This document shows positions 16,791-25,347 of a stretch of DNA of 45,700 nucleotides, one piece after another. The number at the start of each line of letters is the position of its first letter. Position 1 is the stretch's first letter. Origin of the DNA: Pseudomonadota bacterium (lineage in GTDB: Bacteria; Myxococcota_A; UBA9042; GCA-2863065); NCBI GenBank assembly GCA_005776725.1, contig SXOO01000244.1, positions 1 to 45,700 of the forward strand, read 5' to 3'. The translations under genes were made by a program, and so were the position numbers. A model generated the notes under the pieces. It saw only the letters and a program-made list of their open reading frames with translations. It ran no database searches and was not told where the DNA came from.

Positions 16791-18167
16791 CTAGTCCGGC
16801 ACGCAGGTCCCGCCATCGCAGTCCGAAGTGCAGTTCCAGCTGCCCGTGGCCTCGTCGCACTCGCAGGCCGAGGGGACGCAGCCCTTGGGGTCGATGACGC
16901 ACGAGCTGCCCTTGGGGCACCCGGACAACCCGCAGCCAGACGGCGGCAGCCCGGGGCACTTCGAGGGGACGCAGACGCCGCCCATGCAGTCGTCGACGCA
17001 CTTCCAGCCGACGGCGAAGTCGCACGTGCAGGAGCTGGACTTGCACTGGGTCGTAATCCGGCAGCCGAGTCCAGGCCCGCATCCCGTGTGGTAGCAGCCC
17101 TGCGGGTTGGCCCCGACGCAGAGGTTGGCGAGGCACTTGTTGCCGTAGCAGCAGTCGGGGGTGGGCGGGCTGCACCAGGAGTGACAGGGGGACCCGCCAA
17201 GGCACGTGCCCGAAGAGCAGTCGGCGCCTTGAGTGCACTCGGAGGCGACCGTTGCGCAGAAGTTCGCGTCGCAGCACAGAGGGTCCTTGGGATCGCAGCT
17301 GGCGCCGCAGGTGCCGCTGGCGATGCACTTCTTGCCGTCGGTGCAGTCGCTGTCGGCGTTGCACTCACCCTGCAGCGGGAGCCGACAGGTGCCGGAGGTC
17401 ATGACGCAGTCCGTTGTGTCGCAGTCGCACCGCGTGGCTCCCGCGCACGTCTTGGGGGCCGTACAGTCGGCGTCGGTCCAGCAGCCGCCCTCTCCGAGCG
17501 TGGGTGCGCACCGCCCCACGACCAATTCGGGCGGAGGTGGCACCTCCACGACGTCCTCCTCGGTCGCGTCCGGCGCGGAGCCGGGATCGGGTGAGACGCC
17601 GTCCGCGTCGCCGACGTCTGGCACCGCCTCGGGTTCGGGCGAGGCGACGTCCGCATCGCTGGGTGACGCTGGGCCGGCGTCGGCGTCGGGTTCGACGGCC
17701 GGCGCGGGTGGCCCGAAGACGCAGCTGTTGCCGTCGCCGCAGGCCGCGTCGTCGGTGCAGCAGCCGAGCGGGATCTCGGCGGCGCAAAGGCCGGGGGCCT
17801 CTGTGGTGTCGCACGCGCCCTCGCAGCTACACAACACGGCGCCGTCGCAGCGATAGAAGGCGGGGCAGTCCTCCGCGGACCAGCAGCCCCCCTTGGGGGG
17901 CGCCATACATCGGCCCGCGGCCTCGGCCCCGGAGAGCCCGGTGGTGGGGGGCCGGCAGAGCTCTCCGGGGGCGCACTGATCCGTAGCGGCGCAGCAGACC
18001 CGGGTTTCGCCGCCCGGGCCGTCGCCACCCGCGTCCGCGTCGGTGCTCGGCAGGGGGCCGAAGTCGAAGTCGAACTGCGGAAAGTCGGGGACGACGAACG
18101 CAGGCACGTCGGCGGCGTCGGTGGTGGCCGTGCACGCGGCGAGTGTGAGGAGGAGGGCAAAGCGCAT
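16791..18167 (-). CDS. Cys-rich secreted lipoprotein
   Basis: 458 residues. The short signal MRFALLLTLAAC ends in a lipobox (LAAC), so export and lipid anchoring are predicted. After a Phe/Pro/Asp-rich stretch come Cys-rich motifs (CCAATDQCAPGELC, CWSAEDCPAFYRC). Next is a long acidic low-complexity linker (about residues 150-210, repeats of DADA/PDV), then dense Cys motifs to the end (CNADSDCTDGKKC, GCYHTGCGPGLGC, CPKGSSC, ending CDGGTCVPD). The spacing differs from the CTDC repeats of the two larger lipoproteins, so it is a distinct family, closer to generic bacterial Cys-rich/EGF-like surface proteins. It starts 11 nt after the aroA stop and may be co-transcribed. Confidence 0.75.
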   Translation of the reverse strand: MRFALLLTLAACTATTDAADVPAFVVPDFPQFDFDFGPLPSTDADAGGDGPGGETRVCCAATDQCAPGELCRPPTTGLSGAEAAGRCMAPPKGGCWSAEDCPAFYRCDGAVLCSCEGACDTTEAPGLCAAEIPLGCCTDDAACGDGNSCVFGPPAPAVEPDADAGPASPSDADVASPEPEAVPDVGDADGVSPDPGSAPDATEEDVVEVPPPPELVVGRCAPTLGEGGCWTDADCTAPKTCAGATRCDCDTTDCVMTSGTCRLPLQGECNADSDCTDGKKCIASGTCGASCDPKDPLCCDANFCATVASECTQGADCSSGTCLGGSPCHSWCSPPTPDCCYGNKCLANLCVGANPQGCYHTGCGPGLGCRITTQCKSSSCTCDFAVGWKCVDDCMGGVCVPSKCPGLPPSGCGLSGCPKGSSCVIDPKGCVPSACECDEATGSWNCTSDCDGGTCVPD

Positions 18168-18178
18168 CGGGACGTACT

Positions 18179-19609
18179 CTACGCGTCCACGCTTCCTGGT
18201 GCGAGGCGAGCGAGCTCTCGCCAGAACGCCGGGTAGCTCACCGCCGCCGCGTCGGCGCCGTGAATCGAGACCGAGGACGTGGCTGTGAGCGCCGCGATCG
18301 CCGCGGACATGGCGATGCGATGGTCGAGCTCGGCGTGAACCGAGCCACCGTGCAGCGGCGTGGGACCGTCGATCTCGAGGCCGTCGGGGAGCTCGCGGAT
18401 CCTCGCGCCCAGGGTCCTCAGCGTCTGCGCCATCACCGCCAGCCGGTCCGACTCCTTCACGCGGAGCTCTCCGGCGTCTCGGATCACGGTGGTGCCTTCC
18501 GCCTGGGTGGCGAGGACCGCGAGGATCGGCACCTCGTCGATGGCCCGAAGGACGAGGTCTCCGCCAACCGTGATGGCGCGAAGCGGGCTACGGCGCGCCG
18601 TGAGCGTGGCCGTGGGCTCTACCCCACCCGGCGAGTCTTCGCGCACGATGTTGCCGCCCATCGCCGCGACGATGTCGAGGAAGCCCGTGCGGCTCGGGTT
18701 GACGAGCGCGCCCACCACGGCCAGCCCTGGCCCGTCGACCAGGAGCCCCGCCGCCAGCCAGAATGCCGCCGAGGACAGGTCCCCCGGCACCACGAAGCGC
18801 CCCAAGGCCGTGAGCGGGGAGGCCTCAATGGACACCGACGCCTCCGCAGCGTCGTCGTGGGCCCCGGGACTCCGCATCCGGCCTTCGAGGGACAGTCGAG
18901 ATGCGGCGCTCGGCTCGGGCGCGCCCTTGGCCAAGCCCCAAGCCTTGGACCCCAGCACCGCGGCGTGTCCGCACGCGATGTGCGCGCCCATGCCTGCGAG
19001 CATCCGCTCGGTGTGATCACGCGACAACGCGGGCTCGGTGACGGTGGTGCGCCCGTGGGCTTGCAGGCCCGCGAGCAACACGGCGGTCTTCACCTGCGCG
19101 CTGGCGACCGGCGACGCGAAGTCGATGGCGCTCAGCGGGGTGTCGCCGACCGCGCCGGAGATGCCCGCGATGTGAACCGGCGCGCACCCCGCAGTGGTGG
19201 TGATCCGCGCTCCCATCGTCCGCAGAGGCGCCGCGACGCGCTCCATCGGCCGGCGTGAGAGGCTCGCGTCTCCGACGAGCGTCGACTGGAACGGGCGGCC
19301 CGCGAGGACCCCCATCATCACGCGGAGCGTGGTGCCCGAGTTTCCGCAGTCGAGCGGAGCCGTGGGAGCCGCGAGGCCCTGAAAGCCCCTTCCGCGCACC
19401 ACGACGTCACCGTCGGGCAGGGTCTCGAACTGCACGCCGAGGCCCTCGAGGACGCGCCGAGTGGACCGGACGTCACCGCCGAGGCCAAGGCCGCTGACGC
19501 GGGTGGGCCCCATCGCCAGCGCCGACAGGAGGAGCGCGCGGTGGCTCACGGACTTGTCGCCCGGGACGCGTACTTCGCCCCCCACGCGGTCCACGGGGCA
19601 GACGATCAC
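18179..19609 (-). CDS. aroA: 3-phosphoshikimate 1-carboxyvinyltransferase (EPSP synthase) with internal insertion
   Basis: 476 residues from GTG 19609, which overlaps the aminotransferase stop by 4 nt (GTGA). The enzyme joins shikimate-3-phosphate and PEP in the shikimate pathway. Family motifs: RVPGDKSVSHRALLLSALA (11-32), LDCGNSGTTLRV (87-98), DASLSRRPMERV (114-125), SAQVKTAVLLAG (170-181), VVPGDLSSAAFW (273-284), DEVPILAVLA (358-367) and RVKESDRL (383-390). The enzyme is about 30 residues longer than usual because of an Ala/Ser-rich insertion at about 215-258 in domain 2, in frame with intact flanks. The GNSGTT version of the PEP-site loop is the class II-like form. Confidence 0.95.
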   Translation of the reverse strand: MIVCPVDRVGGEVRVPGDKSVSHRALLLSALAMGPTRVSGLGLGGDVRSTRRVLEGLGVQFETLPDGDVVVRGRGFQGLAAPTAPLDCGNSGTTLRVMMGVLAGRPFQSTLVGDASLSRRPMERVAAPLRTMGARITTTAGCAPVHIAGISGAVGDTPLSAIDFASPVASAQVKTAVLLAGLQAHGRTTVTEPALSRDHTERMLAGMGAHIACGHAAVLGSKAWGLAKGAPEPSAASRLSLEGRMRSPGAHDDAAEASVSIEASPLTALGRFVVPGDLSSAAFWLAAGLLVDGPGLAVVGALVNPSRTGFLDIVAAMGGNIVREDSPGGVEPTATLTARRSPLRAITVGGDLVLRAIDEVPILAVLATQAEGTTVIRDAGELRVKESDRLAVMAQTLRTLGARIRELPDGLEIDGPTPLHGGSVHAELDHRIAMSAAIAALTATSSVSIHGADAAAVSYPAFWRELARLAPGSVDA

Positions 19610-20697
19610 AGGGCCTCGGCCAGCGTGCTGAGGAACCGAGCGTTCTCTGCGGGCGTGCCCGCGTTGACCCGGAGGTGTCGCGTGAGCCCGTACGCTCCCA
19701 TGGGGCGGATGATCACTCCGCGCGCGAGCAACGCCTCGTAGATGGGGCGCGCCTCGCGATGGCAGTCGAAGAGCACGAAGTTGGCCTGAGTGGGGGCGGG
19801 CGTGAGGCCGAGCGCCCGCAGGCCGTCCGCGATGACGGCGAGGCCCGCGTGTGTGTCGCGCACGACGCGCTCGAGGTACTCGACGTCGTCTAGCGCCGCC
19901 TCGGCCCCGACCTGGGCGAGGGTGTTTACATTGAAGGGCTGCCGCACGCGGTCGAGGTAGTTGGCCAGCTCCGGGTCCATGACCCCGTAGCCTACGCGAA
20001 GGCCAGCTAGGCCGTAGGCCTTGGAGAAGGTGCGCAGCAGCACCGTCCGCGGCCGTCTCTGGAGCACGGCGAGCGAGTCGATGCGAAGGGAGGGCTCCAC
20101 GAACTCCCAGTACGCCTCGTCGAGCGCAACTACCGGCTCCGGGCCGATGCGGGCGAGGAACGCGTCGAGGTCGGCGGCGGAGAACAGCGAGCCCGTGGGG
20201 TTGTTGGGATTGCAGAGGAAGATCAGCCGTGTGTTCGGCGTGACGGCGTCTGCGATCGCCTCGAGGTCGTACGAGAGGCCGCGCATGGGCACGGCCGTGA
20301 ACGGCGCGCCGTGCGCCTGGCTCACCAGCTGGTACACCACGAAGGTGGTGGCGCTGGTGACCACGCCGCGGCCGGGACCCGTGAAGGTGCGGATCAGCAG
20401 CTCGAGGATCTCGTTCGAGCCGGTTCCGAACACGAGCGTGGCCGGGTCTACCCCGAGGTGTCGCGCTACGCGCATCCGCAGCGACCACGACGCGCCGTCG
20501 GGGTAACGATGGAGGTCGGAGACTGCGCTGCTCAGCGCGGCGATCGCCTTCGGAGAGGGGCCGAACGGGTTCTCGTTGGACGCCAGCTTGATCGCCTCGT
20601 CCACCCCGAGCTCACGCGCAAGCTCCGACAGCGGCTTACCCGGCGGGTAGGGCGTGAGCTTCTGGATGGATTCCGTGACGAGGGCGGCGTGCTTCAA
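19606..20697 (-). CDS. hisC: histidinol-phosphate aminotransferase family protein
   Basis: 363 residues from TTG 20697, which overlaps the previous stop (TTGA). A fold-type I PLP enzyme: KLASNENPFGPSP near the N-terminus, FGTGSNEILELL (phosphate-binding region), LCNPNNPTG, DEAYWEF and the PLP-lysine motif RTFSKAYGLAGLRVGYG, then LRVNAGTPAEN at the C-terminus. HisC makes L-histidinol phosphate. Close homologues also act on aromatic keto acids or prephenate. Because it is translationally coupled to aroA rather than to his genes, an aromatic amino acid role is a real alternative. The family is certain; the specific substrate is not. Confidence 0.9.
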   Translation of the reverse strand: MKHAALVTESIQKLTPYPPGKPLSELARELGVDEAIKLASNENPFGPSPKAIAALSSAVSDLHRYPDGASWSLRMRVARHLGVDPATLVFGTGSNEILELLIRTFTGPGRGVVTSATTFVVYQLVSQAHGAPFTAVPMRGLSYDLEAIADAVTPNTRLIFLCNPNNPTGSLFSAADLDAFLARIGPEPVVALDEAYWEFVEPSLRIDSLAVLQRRPRTVLLRTFSKAYGLAGLRVGYGVMDPELANYLDRVRQPFNVNTLAQVGAEAALDDVEYLERVVRDTHAGLAVIADGLRALGLTPAPTQANFVLFDCHREARPIYEALLARGVIIRPMGAYGLTRHLRVNAGTPAENARFLSTLAEAL

Positions 20698-21299
20698 TCA
20701 GAGACCTTCGGACCGACCGGGTGGCCGCCAGTATGCCCCGCAGCGCCGGTGTCGGGAAGGCGGAACAAGGCCGCAGCGAGCCCGGCCAGCGCGGTGACGG
20801 CCCCGCCCGCGATGGCCAACCACACACCGAAGCCGGGTTCGGTGGTCAGCTGGAAGCCAGACGCACCGGTGCCCAGCGCAGCCAGGCCGAGCTGCCGACC
20901 CAGGCCCACCACCACCGCGGCGAATAGGTTCGCAAGGCCAACGGCGAACACGACCAAACCCACCGGGCGCAAGGGCAGCGTCGACGCCACTCGCATCAGG
21001 CCGCCCAGCGCGACGGCGATCGCCGCGCCCAGCGCCAGCGACGCATAAACGGGCTCGGGGGCCAGCGACTCCTGGGGCTGGCCAGCGTTTGTCCCGAACC
21101 CGCTCACCCGTACCGGCGCGCCCTCGGCGGACTCGAGCGCCACACCGGTCATGCGCTCGTACGGGCTCACCGAGCCGAGGAGCGCGCCGTCGCACGACAC
21201 CATGACCCACGGCAGAAAGAACGAGACCACGCCAAGCAGTCCCCCCGCCGTGGTGCCGGCCGACAACAGCCGGCGGACGCTCCCCGCGTGTGCGCTCAT
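20694..21299 (-). CDS. hypothetical 4-TM membrane protein
   Basis: 201 residues from ATG 21299, which overlaps the stop of the upstream gene by 4 nt (ATGA). One hydrophobic helix near residues 15-35 (LLGVVSFFLPWVMVSC) leads to an extracytoplasmic loop of about 50 residues. Three more helices follow (about 85-190), then a short polar tail. The helix-loop pattern with FFLPW-V-SC resembles uncharacterised myxobacterial membrane proteins; I do not recognise a named family. It is locked by overlaps between a secreted hypothetical and the aminotransferase gene, so it is co-translated with the aromatic genes, though no functional link is evident. Confidence 0.68.
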   Translation of the reverse strand: MSAHAGSVRRLLSAGTTAGGLLGVVSFFLPWVMVSCDGALLGSVSPYERMTGVALESAEGAPVRVSGFGTNAGQPQESLAPEPVYASLALGAAIAVALGGLMRVASTLPLRPVGLVVFAVGLANLFAAVVVGLGRQLGLAALGTGASGFQLTTEPGFGVWLAIAGGAVTALAGLAAALFRLPDTGAAGHTGGHPVGPKVSD

Positions 21300-22087
21300 T
21301 GCGGTGCGCTCTGCCCCACGGTCCATTCCAGCGTCCGGAAGGCGGCGCGCTGACGCAGCGGGGCTACCCACTCGGTGAGGAGCGCGGCGCGGAGGCGCTC
21401 GGGGGCGTCCGGCACCGTCGACGCCGACAAGGCCCACAACGCTGCCACCGCACCCCCGGCGTCGCCCGCCGCAGCGCGGGCCTCAGCCAGCGCCAGCAGC
21501 GGATCGGGCAGATCGGGCGCGAGCCCCACCGCCACCTCCGCCACGAACGGATCGAGCGCGCCGGACGCGAGGCGTGCCGTGAGCTCTTGGGCGGCTCCCA
21601 GCCGCTGCGCCGGTGTCATCGGGTCGCTGAAGTCCACGACCAGAAGTACAGGGCGGACGGTGGGCCCGCAGTCCGGGAGATACCCGGTGACGACCGCGCG
21701 GGTCTTCGAAGCGGTCAGCGCGCCGTCTGCCCAGTGAACCGACAGCGTCACGGTGCTGGACACCCCGCGCGGTTCGCCGAGGCCCTCCGGGCACGACGCG
21801 TCCAGCGTGGCCACCGGGGTGCGGCCTCGCGCATCCAGGCGGTCCACGGTCACCGGCCCGGCCGGAGCGCGTTCGATCACGATGGCGTGTCCTGGGCTGG
21901 GCGAAACGGCGCCCGCGGACATCGGCAAGATGGCCAGCGGCGCCCAGCCGTCAGCCGCGCGGCGAGGGGTGTTCGAGTCGGCCGCGACCAGTTGGTAAAC
22001 GCCGGCCTCCTCGAGAACGATGGAGCCGTCCGAGAGCACGCCCGCGACGCGCGCGGATGAGAGAGCGGTGACGAGCCAGAAGACCAC
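21296..22087 (-). CDS. hypothetical secreted protein
   Basis: 263 residues from GTG 22087. The N-terminus MVFWLVTALSSARVAGV looks like a weak signal peptide, and the rest is Ala/Val-rich and soluble. Middle segments (VTLSVHWADGALTASKTRAVV, VRPVLLVVDFSDPMTPAQR) suggest beta strands. The last 80 residues look alpha-helical and TPR-like (DPLLALAEARAAAGDAGGAVAALWAL). No known family is recognised. It is the first gene of the overlapping run that leads to hisC and aroA. Confidence 0.6.
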   Translation of the reverse strand: MVFWLVTALSSARVAGVLSDGSIVLEEAGVYQLVAADSNTPRRAADGWAPLAILPMSAGAVSPSPGHAIVIERAPAGPVTVDRLDARGRTPVATLDASCPEGLGEPRGVSSTVTLSVHWADGALTASKTRAVVTGYLPDCGPTVRPVLLVVDFSDPMTPAQRLGAAQELTARLASGALDPFVAEVAVGLAPDLPDPLLALAEARAAAGDAGGAVAALWALSASTVPDAPERLRAALLTEWVAPLRQRAAFRTLEWTVGQSAPQ

Positions 22088-22413
22088 GGGGCAATCCTAG
22101 CAGGCTTCGGGCGTCTTGCGCGCGGCCTGCGGATCCGGCCGCACGGGGGCCTCTCCGGGGCCCCGGGAGCGCTCCCCCGGCATGAACAGCGGGCGGACTC
22201 CAAGGCCCGGCGGTACTCTTCCGGAGCGCGAGATCGGAGACCCGCAACCGAGCCCGACGATACGACCGGCGATAGCCCGTGAGAACTGCTTGCGGACCGC
22301 GCCCGCCGCGGTGATCCTGTCGATCAGCGGGCGAGTGCTGCTCAACTCACGCCTGCGTCTCCCCGAGGTGCCCTGTCACGGCACCTGTCTGTTTGTCGCA
22401 GCACGAGGTTCCC
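22088..22413. other. 326-bp intergenic region between divergent genes
   Basis: This gap lies between the secreted hypothetical (minus, start 22087) and the fibrinogen-like lipoprotein (plus, start 22414). It should hold both promoters, but no confident -35/-10 or sigma-54 -24/-12 pair was seen. Several short GC palindromes occur, including CCGGGGCCCCGG near 22155, and a clean hairpin at 22366-22386. Short frames here look like chance products of high GC. Confidence 0.5.
22366..22386 (+). promoter_or_regulatory. 7-bp inverted repeat in the leader of the fibrinogen-like lipoprotein gene
   Basis: AGGTGCC (22366-22372) and GGCACCT (22380-22386) are exact reverse complements around a 7-nt loop. 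The element ends 27 nt before the TTG start at 22414. It could be an operator or a 5' leader hairpin. Confidence 0.35.
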
Positions 22414-24840
22414 TTGCGTCTCACCCCCCTGATCCTCCCGCTCATCACGCTCCTGGCCGTCGGTTGTCCCGAGGGCGACGCGACCGACCTTCTGGCTCGC
22501 GACATCGCGTCCACGGACGGCGCACCCGACACGGGCGCCGGCGACAACACGGACGGCACAGACGCCACGGACGCCCCGGACGCCACGGACGCCACGGACG
22601 CCACGGACACCTCCGACACCACCGACGGCACGGATGTCTCCGATGGCACGGACGGCACCGACGCCACGGACAGCACCGACGGCACCGACCGCGAGTGCGA
22701 AGTGGACGAGGACTGCTTGGCGATTGTCGGCCCCCTCGGCCCGTGTCAGGTCCCGCTGTGCGAAGACTTCTTGTGCTCCATCGACAAGAAGCCGCCGTCC
22801 CCTTGCGATGACGGCGACGTCTGCACCAGCGGCGACGCGTGCACCAAGGGCGAGTGCGTCGGCGTTCCCGTGGCCTGCGGCGACGACAACGACTGCACCG
22901 ATGACGCCTGTGACCCGTTTACCGGCGAGTGCGCTTTCACGCCGGTGGCCGCCAACGCCCCGGTCAAGTGCACCGACGGCGACCCCTGCACCACCACGGA
23001 CAACTGCGAGGCCGGCGTGTGCACAGCCATCCCGGAGCCGTGTCCGGCGTGCAAGGTCGACGGAGACTGCGCCGAGATCGACGACGGCGACCCCTGCAAC
23101 GGCAAGATCGTGTGCATCGAGGGCACCTGCGGGACGGCCCCCGGGTCCGAGATCCCCTGTGACGACTTCGCGGTGGGCGCCTGCCAGGTAGCCGTCTGTG
23201 ACGCGGTCACCGGGGGCTGCGTCGCAGCGTCCGCCCCCAACGGGACGCTGTGTGCGTCCAAGTCCACGTGCGAAGGAGAGGGCGTTTGCGTCGACGCCAA
23301 GTGCAGCGCCGCGCCGATCCTCTGCGACGACGGCAACCCCTGCACCACCGACCTCTGCGACACGGCCAGCGGCTGCGTGCAGAAGCCCCTGGACGGCGCT
23401 GCCTGCAACGACGACAACGGCTGCACCACGGGCGACGCGTGCTCCGGCGGGAAGTGCAGCGGCCAGGCGCTGGCTGACTGCGACGATGGCAACCCATGCA
23501 CCAACGACGGCTGCGATCCCGCCACGAAGGCATGCGCCAACGTCCCGGCCGAGGGCCCCTGCGCCGACGACCAGCCCTGCACGGAGAGCACGTGCGTTGG
23601 CGGCGCGTGCGTCTCGACTGCGCTTGTGTGTGACGACGGCGACGCGTGCACGGTGGAGGACTGCAACCCCGCCACCGGCACCTGCTTCACTCAGCCGGTT
23701 GGTTGCAGCGACGGGAACGCGTGCACCGACGACGCCTGCGTCGACGGCGCCTGCAAGAGCGCCCCCACCGACTGCGACGACGGCAACGCTTGCACGAAGG
23801 ACACGTGCTCGGGCGATCTTGGCTGCCTCCCAGTCCCGATCAGCTGCGATGACGGCAACCCCTGCACCACGGACACGTGCGACCCCAACAAGGGCTGCGT
23901 GAACGCCGGCGCGGGTGGCGCTTGTACCAGCGACGCCGACTGCGCGGACGCAGACCCCTGCACCCTCGAGTCGTGCACCGGCGCGTGCGGGACGTGCGTC
24001 AAGAAGGTGTTCCCTTGCTTCGACGGGGACGACTGCACCACCGACACCTGCCTCGCGGGGGTTGGCTGCCAGTTCCCGCCGTCGACGGGCACGGCCTGCG
24101 ACGACGGTGACAAGTGCACGAGCAACGACATGTGCACCGGCGGGGCCTGTGTCGGCGGCACTGTCGTATGCGAGCTGGGCACGGTGGATAACCCCTCGCC
24201 GAACTGCCAGACGATCCTTCAGCTCTACCCGGGCAAGCCCTCGGGCCTCTACTGGCTCCGGCCGAACGTCGCTACCGAGCCGTTCCAGGCGTACTGCGAC
24301 ATGACCACGGCGGGCGGCGGCTTCACCCGCGTCGCCAACATCGCCGGCGAGCGGCCGCTGTGTTCGCTGGCCGAGGCCATCGGCACGGCGGCGAACGTGG
24401 CGGCGGGCGGAAACACCACGTCGGTGCTGCCGGTGGAGGTGGCGGGCGCCATCCCGTTCGTTTATCGCGAGATCCTGGTGATCTTCCCCACCGGCTACTA
24501 CGTGTTCACGTCCGGCATGGACACGTTCAACTGGACCACCGTGGCCAACGGCACCGTCAACTCGAGCAACGTGGCGTCCTTCCAGGTGAGCGGGAGCAAG
24601 GGGGGCGCCGCGCCCGAGATGCTGAAGACCAACCCGGTGGTCGCGCCGTTCAAGGGCGGGGCCCTCCTCGGCGGCAGCATCACCGGCGGGACCAGCCCGT
24701 ACCTCGCGGTGGGGGCCCAGCGGACCGGGAAGTTCACCAACGACGCGGCGTGCGCGGCGCTCACCGGGGTGAACGGCCTCTACAAGAGCGGCCTCTTCGG
24801 GGGCGCTTGGGGCGGCAAGGCCACTGTGCTCATCCGGTGA
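22414..24840 (+). CDS. CTDC-repeat lipoprotein with C-terminal fibrinogen-like (YCD...GGGWT) domain
   Basis: 808 residues from TTG 22414, chosen because a GAGG ribosome-binding site lies 5 nt upstream and the product begins with a perfect lipoprotein signal (MRLTPLILPLITLLAVGC). TTG 22393 would add 7 residues. Residues about 25-90 are a Thr/Asp low-complexity linker. About 92-585 are CTDC-type Cys repeats (CDDGNPCTTDTCDPNKGC and variants). The last 220 residues form a fibrinogen-like module: NCQTIL, SGLYWLRP, FQAYCDMTTAGGGFTRVANI, and an aromatic C-terminal half ending GGAWGGKATVLIR. This matches bacterial proteins with the YCDxxxxGGGWT motif, with Phe for Trp. Surface glycan or protein binding is inferred. 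Its 3' end overlaps the convergent ybaK gene by 11 nt. Confidence 0.85.
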   Translation: MRLTPLILPLITLLAVGCPEGDATDLLARDIASTDGAPDTGAGDNTDGTDATDAPDATDATDATDTSDTTDGTDVSDGTDGTDATDSTDGTDRECEVDEDCLAIVGPLGPCQVPLCEDFLCSIDKKPPSPCDDGDVCTSGDACTKGECVGVPVACGDDNDCTDDACDPFTGECAFTPVAANAPVKCTDGDPCTTTDNCEAGVCTAIPEPCPACKVDGDCAEIDDGDPCNGKIVCIEGTCGTAPGSEIPCDDFAVGACQVAVCDAVTGGCVAASAPNGTLCASKSTCEGEGVCVDAKCSAAPILCDDGNPCTTDLCDTASGCVQKPLDGAACNDDNGCTTGDACSGGKCSGQALADCDDGNPCTNDGCDPATKACANVPAEGPCADDQPCTESTCVGGACVSTALVCDDGDACTVEDCNPATGTCFTQPVGCSDGNACTDDACVDGACKSAPTDCDDGNACTKDTCSGDLGCLPVPISCDDGNPCTTDTCDPNKGCVNAGAGGACTSDADCADADPCTLESCTGACGTCVKKVFPCFDGDDCTTDTCLAGVGCQFPPSTGTACDDGDKCTSNDMCTGGACVGGTVVCELGTVDNPSPNCQTILQLYPGKPSGLYWLRPNVATEPFQAYCDMTTAGGGFTRVANIAGERPLCSLAEAIGTAANVAAGGNTTSVLPVEVAGAIPFVYREILVIFPTGYYVFTSGMDTFNWTTVANGTVNSSNVASFQVSGSKGGAAPEMLKTNPVVAPFKGGALLGGSITGGTSPYLAVGAQRTGKFTNDAACAALTGVNGLYKSGLFGGAWGGKATVLIR
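22561..22605 (+). repeat. 9-bp tandem repeat, five copies, coding for Asp-Ala-Thr/Pro
   Basis: GACGCCACG is repeated at 22561, 22579, 22588 and 22597, with one variant (GACGCCCCG) at 22570. It encodes part of the DAT/DGT linker. Because the unit is 9 bp, copy-number change would alter linker length without a frameshift. Confidence 0.85.
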
Positions 24841-25330
24841 CCGCCGGCGCGGCGACGTCCGCGAAGATCGGGCCCAACACCCTGACGAGCTCGCGGGTGG
24901 GGAGCGCTACCAGAAAGCCGCGCTTGCCGCCGTTGATGAGCACGCGCTCCAGCGCCTCGATCCCCGTATGGGCATAGACCGGTAGCGGCTTCCGCGTCCC
25001 GAAAGGCGACGTGCCACCAAAGAGATAACCGGTGTGTTTGGTTGCGGCGTCCGCGCTGCACATCGCCACGCTCCGCGCGCCGATGACTCGGGCAAGCCCG
25101 CGGAGCGAGACCTCGCGGTCCCCGTGCATCAGGCAGAGCAGCGGCTGCTTGCGGTCGTCCTCCAGCACCAGCGTCTTCAGGATGTGATGCTCGTCCTCGC
25201 CGAGCTCACGGGCGGAGACGGCGGTCCCGCCTTTCTCCTCGTAGGCGTAGTTGTGGTGCGTGAAGACCACCCCGGCCGCTCGCAGTGCGCGGATCGCGGG
25301 GGTGACATGAAGCTCGTTCTTCTCTGCCAT
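24830..25330 (-). CDS. ybaK: YbaK/EbsC family aminoacyl-tRNA deacylase
   Basis: 166 residues from ATG 25330, 17 nt after the stop of the upstream methyltransferase gene. The ribosome-binding GGGAG lies inside a small hairpin (25333-25344), which might modulate translation. YbaK/EbsC features: the catalytic Lys in HHILKTLVLEDD, HGDREVSLRGLARVIGAR, then TGYLFGGTSPFGTRK and the NGGKRGFLVAL strand. These proteins hydrolyse mischarged Cys-tRNA(Pro) or similar products. Length and motif order match EbsC/YbaK rather than ProX or an INS domain within ProRS. The symbol names the family; the tRNA substrate is inferred. Confidence 0.92.
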   Translation of the reverse strand: MAEKNELHVTPAIRALRAAGVVFTHHNYAYEEKGGTAVSARELGEDEHHILKTLVLEDDRKQPLLCLMHGDREVSLRGLARVIGARSVAMCSADAATKHTGYLFGGTSPFGTRKPLPVYAHTGIEALERVLINGGKRGFLVALPTRELVRVLGPIFADVAAPAVTG

Positions 25331-25347
25331 CGCGGGATCTCCCGAAG

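Noticed and set aside
16699..17364. Apparent 222-codon extension upstream of the FeS/FAD subunit.
   Set aside because: It overlaps the Cys-rich lipoprotein gene out of frame; XdhA proteins begin at the ferredoxin domain, here ATG 16698.
19610..20488. Apparent extension upstream of aroA into the hisC gene.
   Set aside because: GTG 19609 gives the normal EPSPS N-terminus and a 4-nt overlap with hisC; the rest is out-of-frame hisC.
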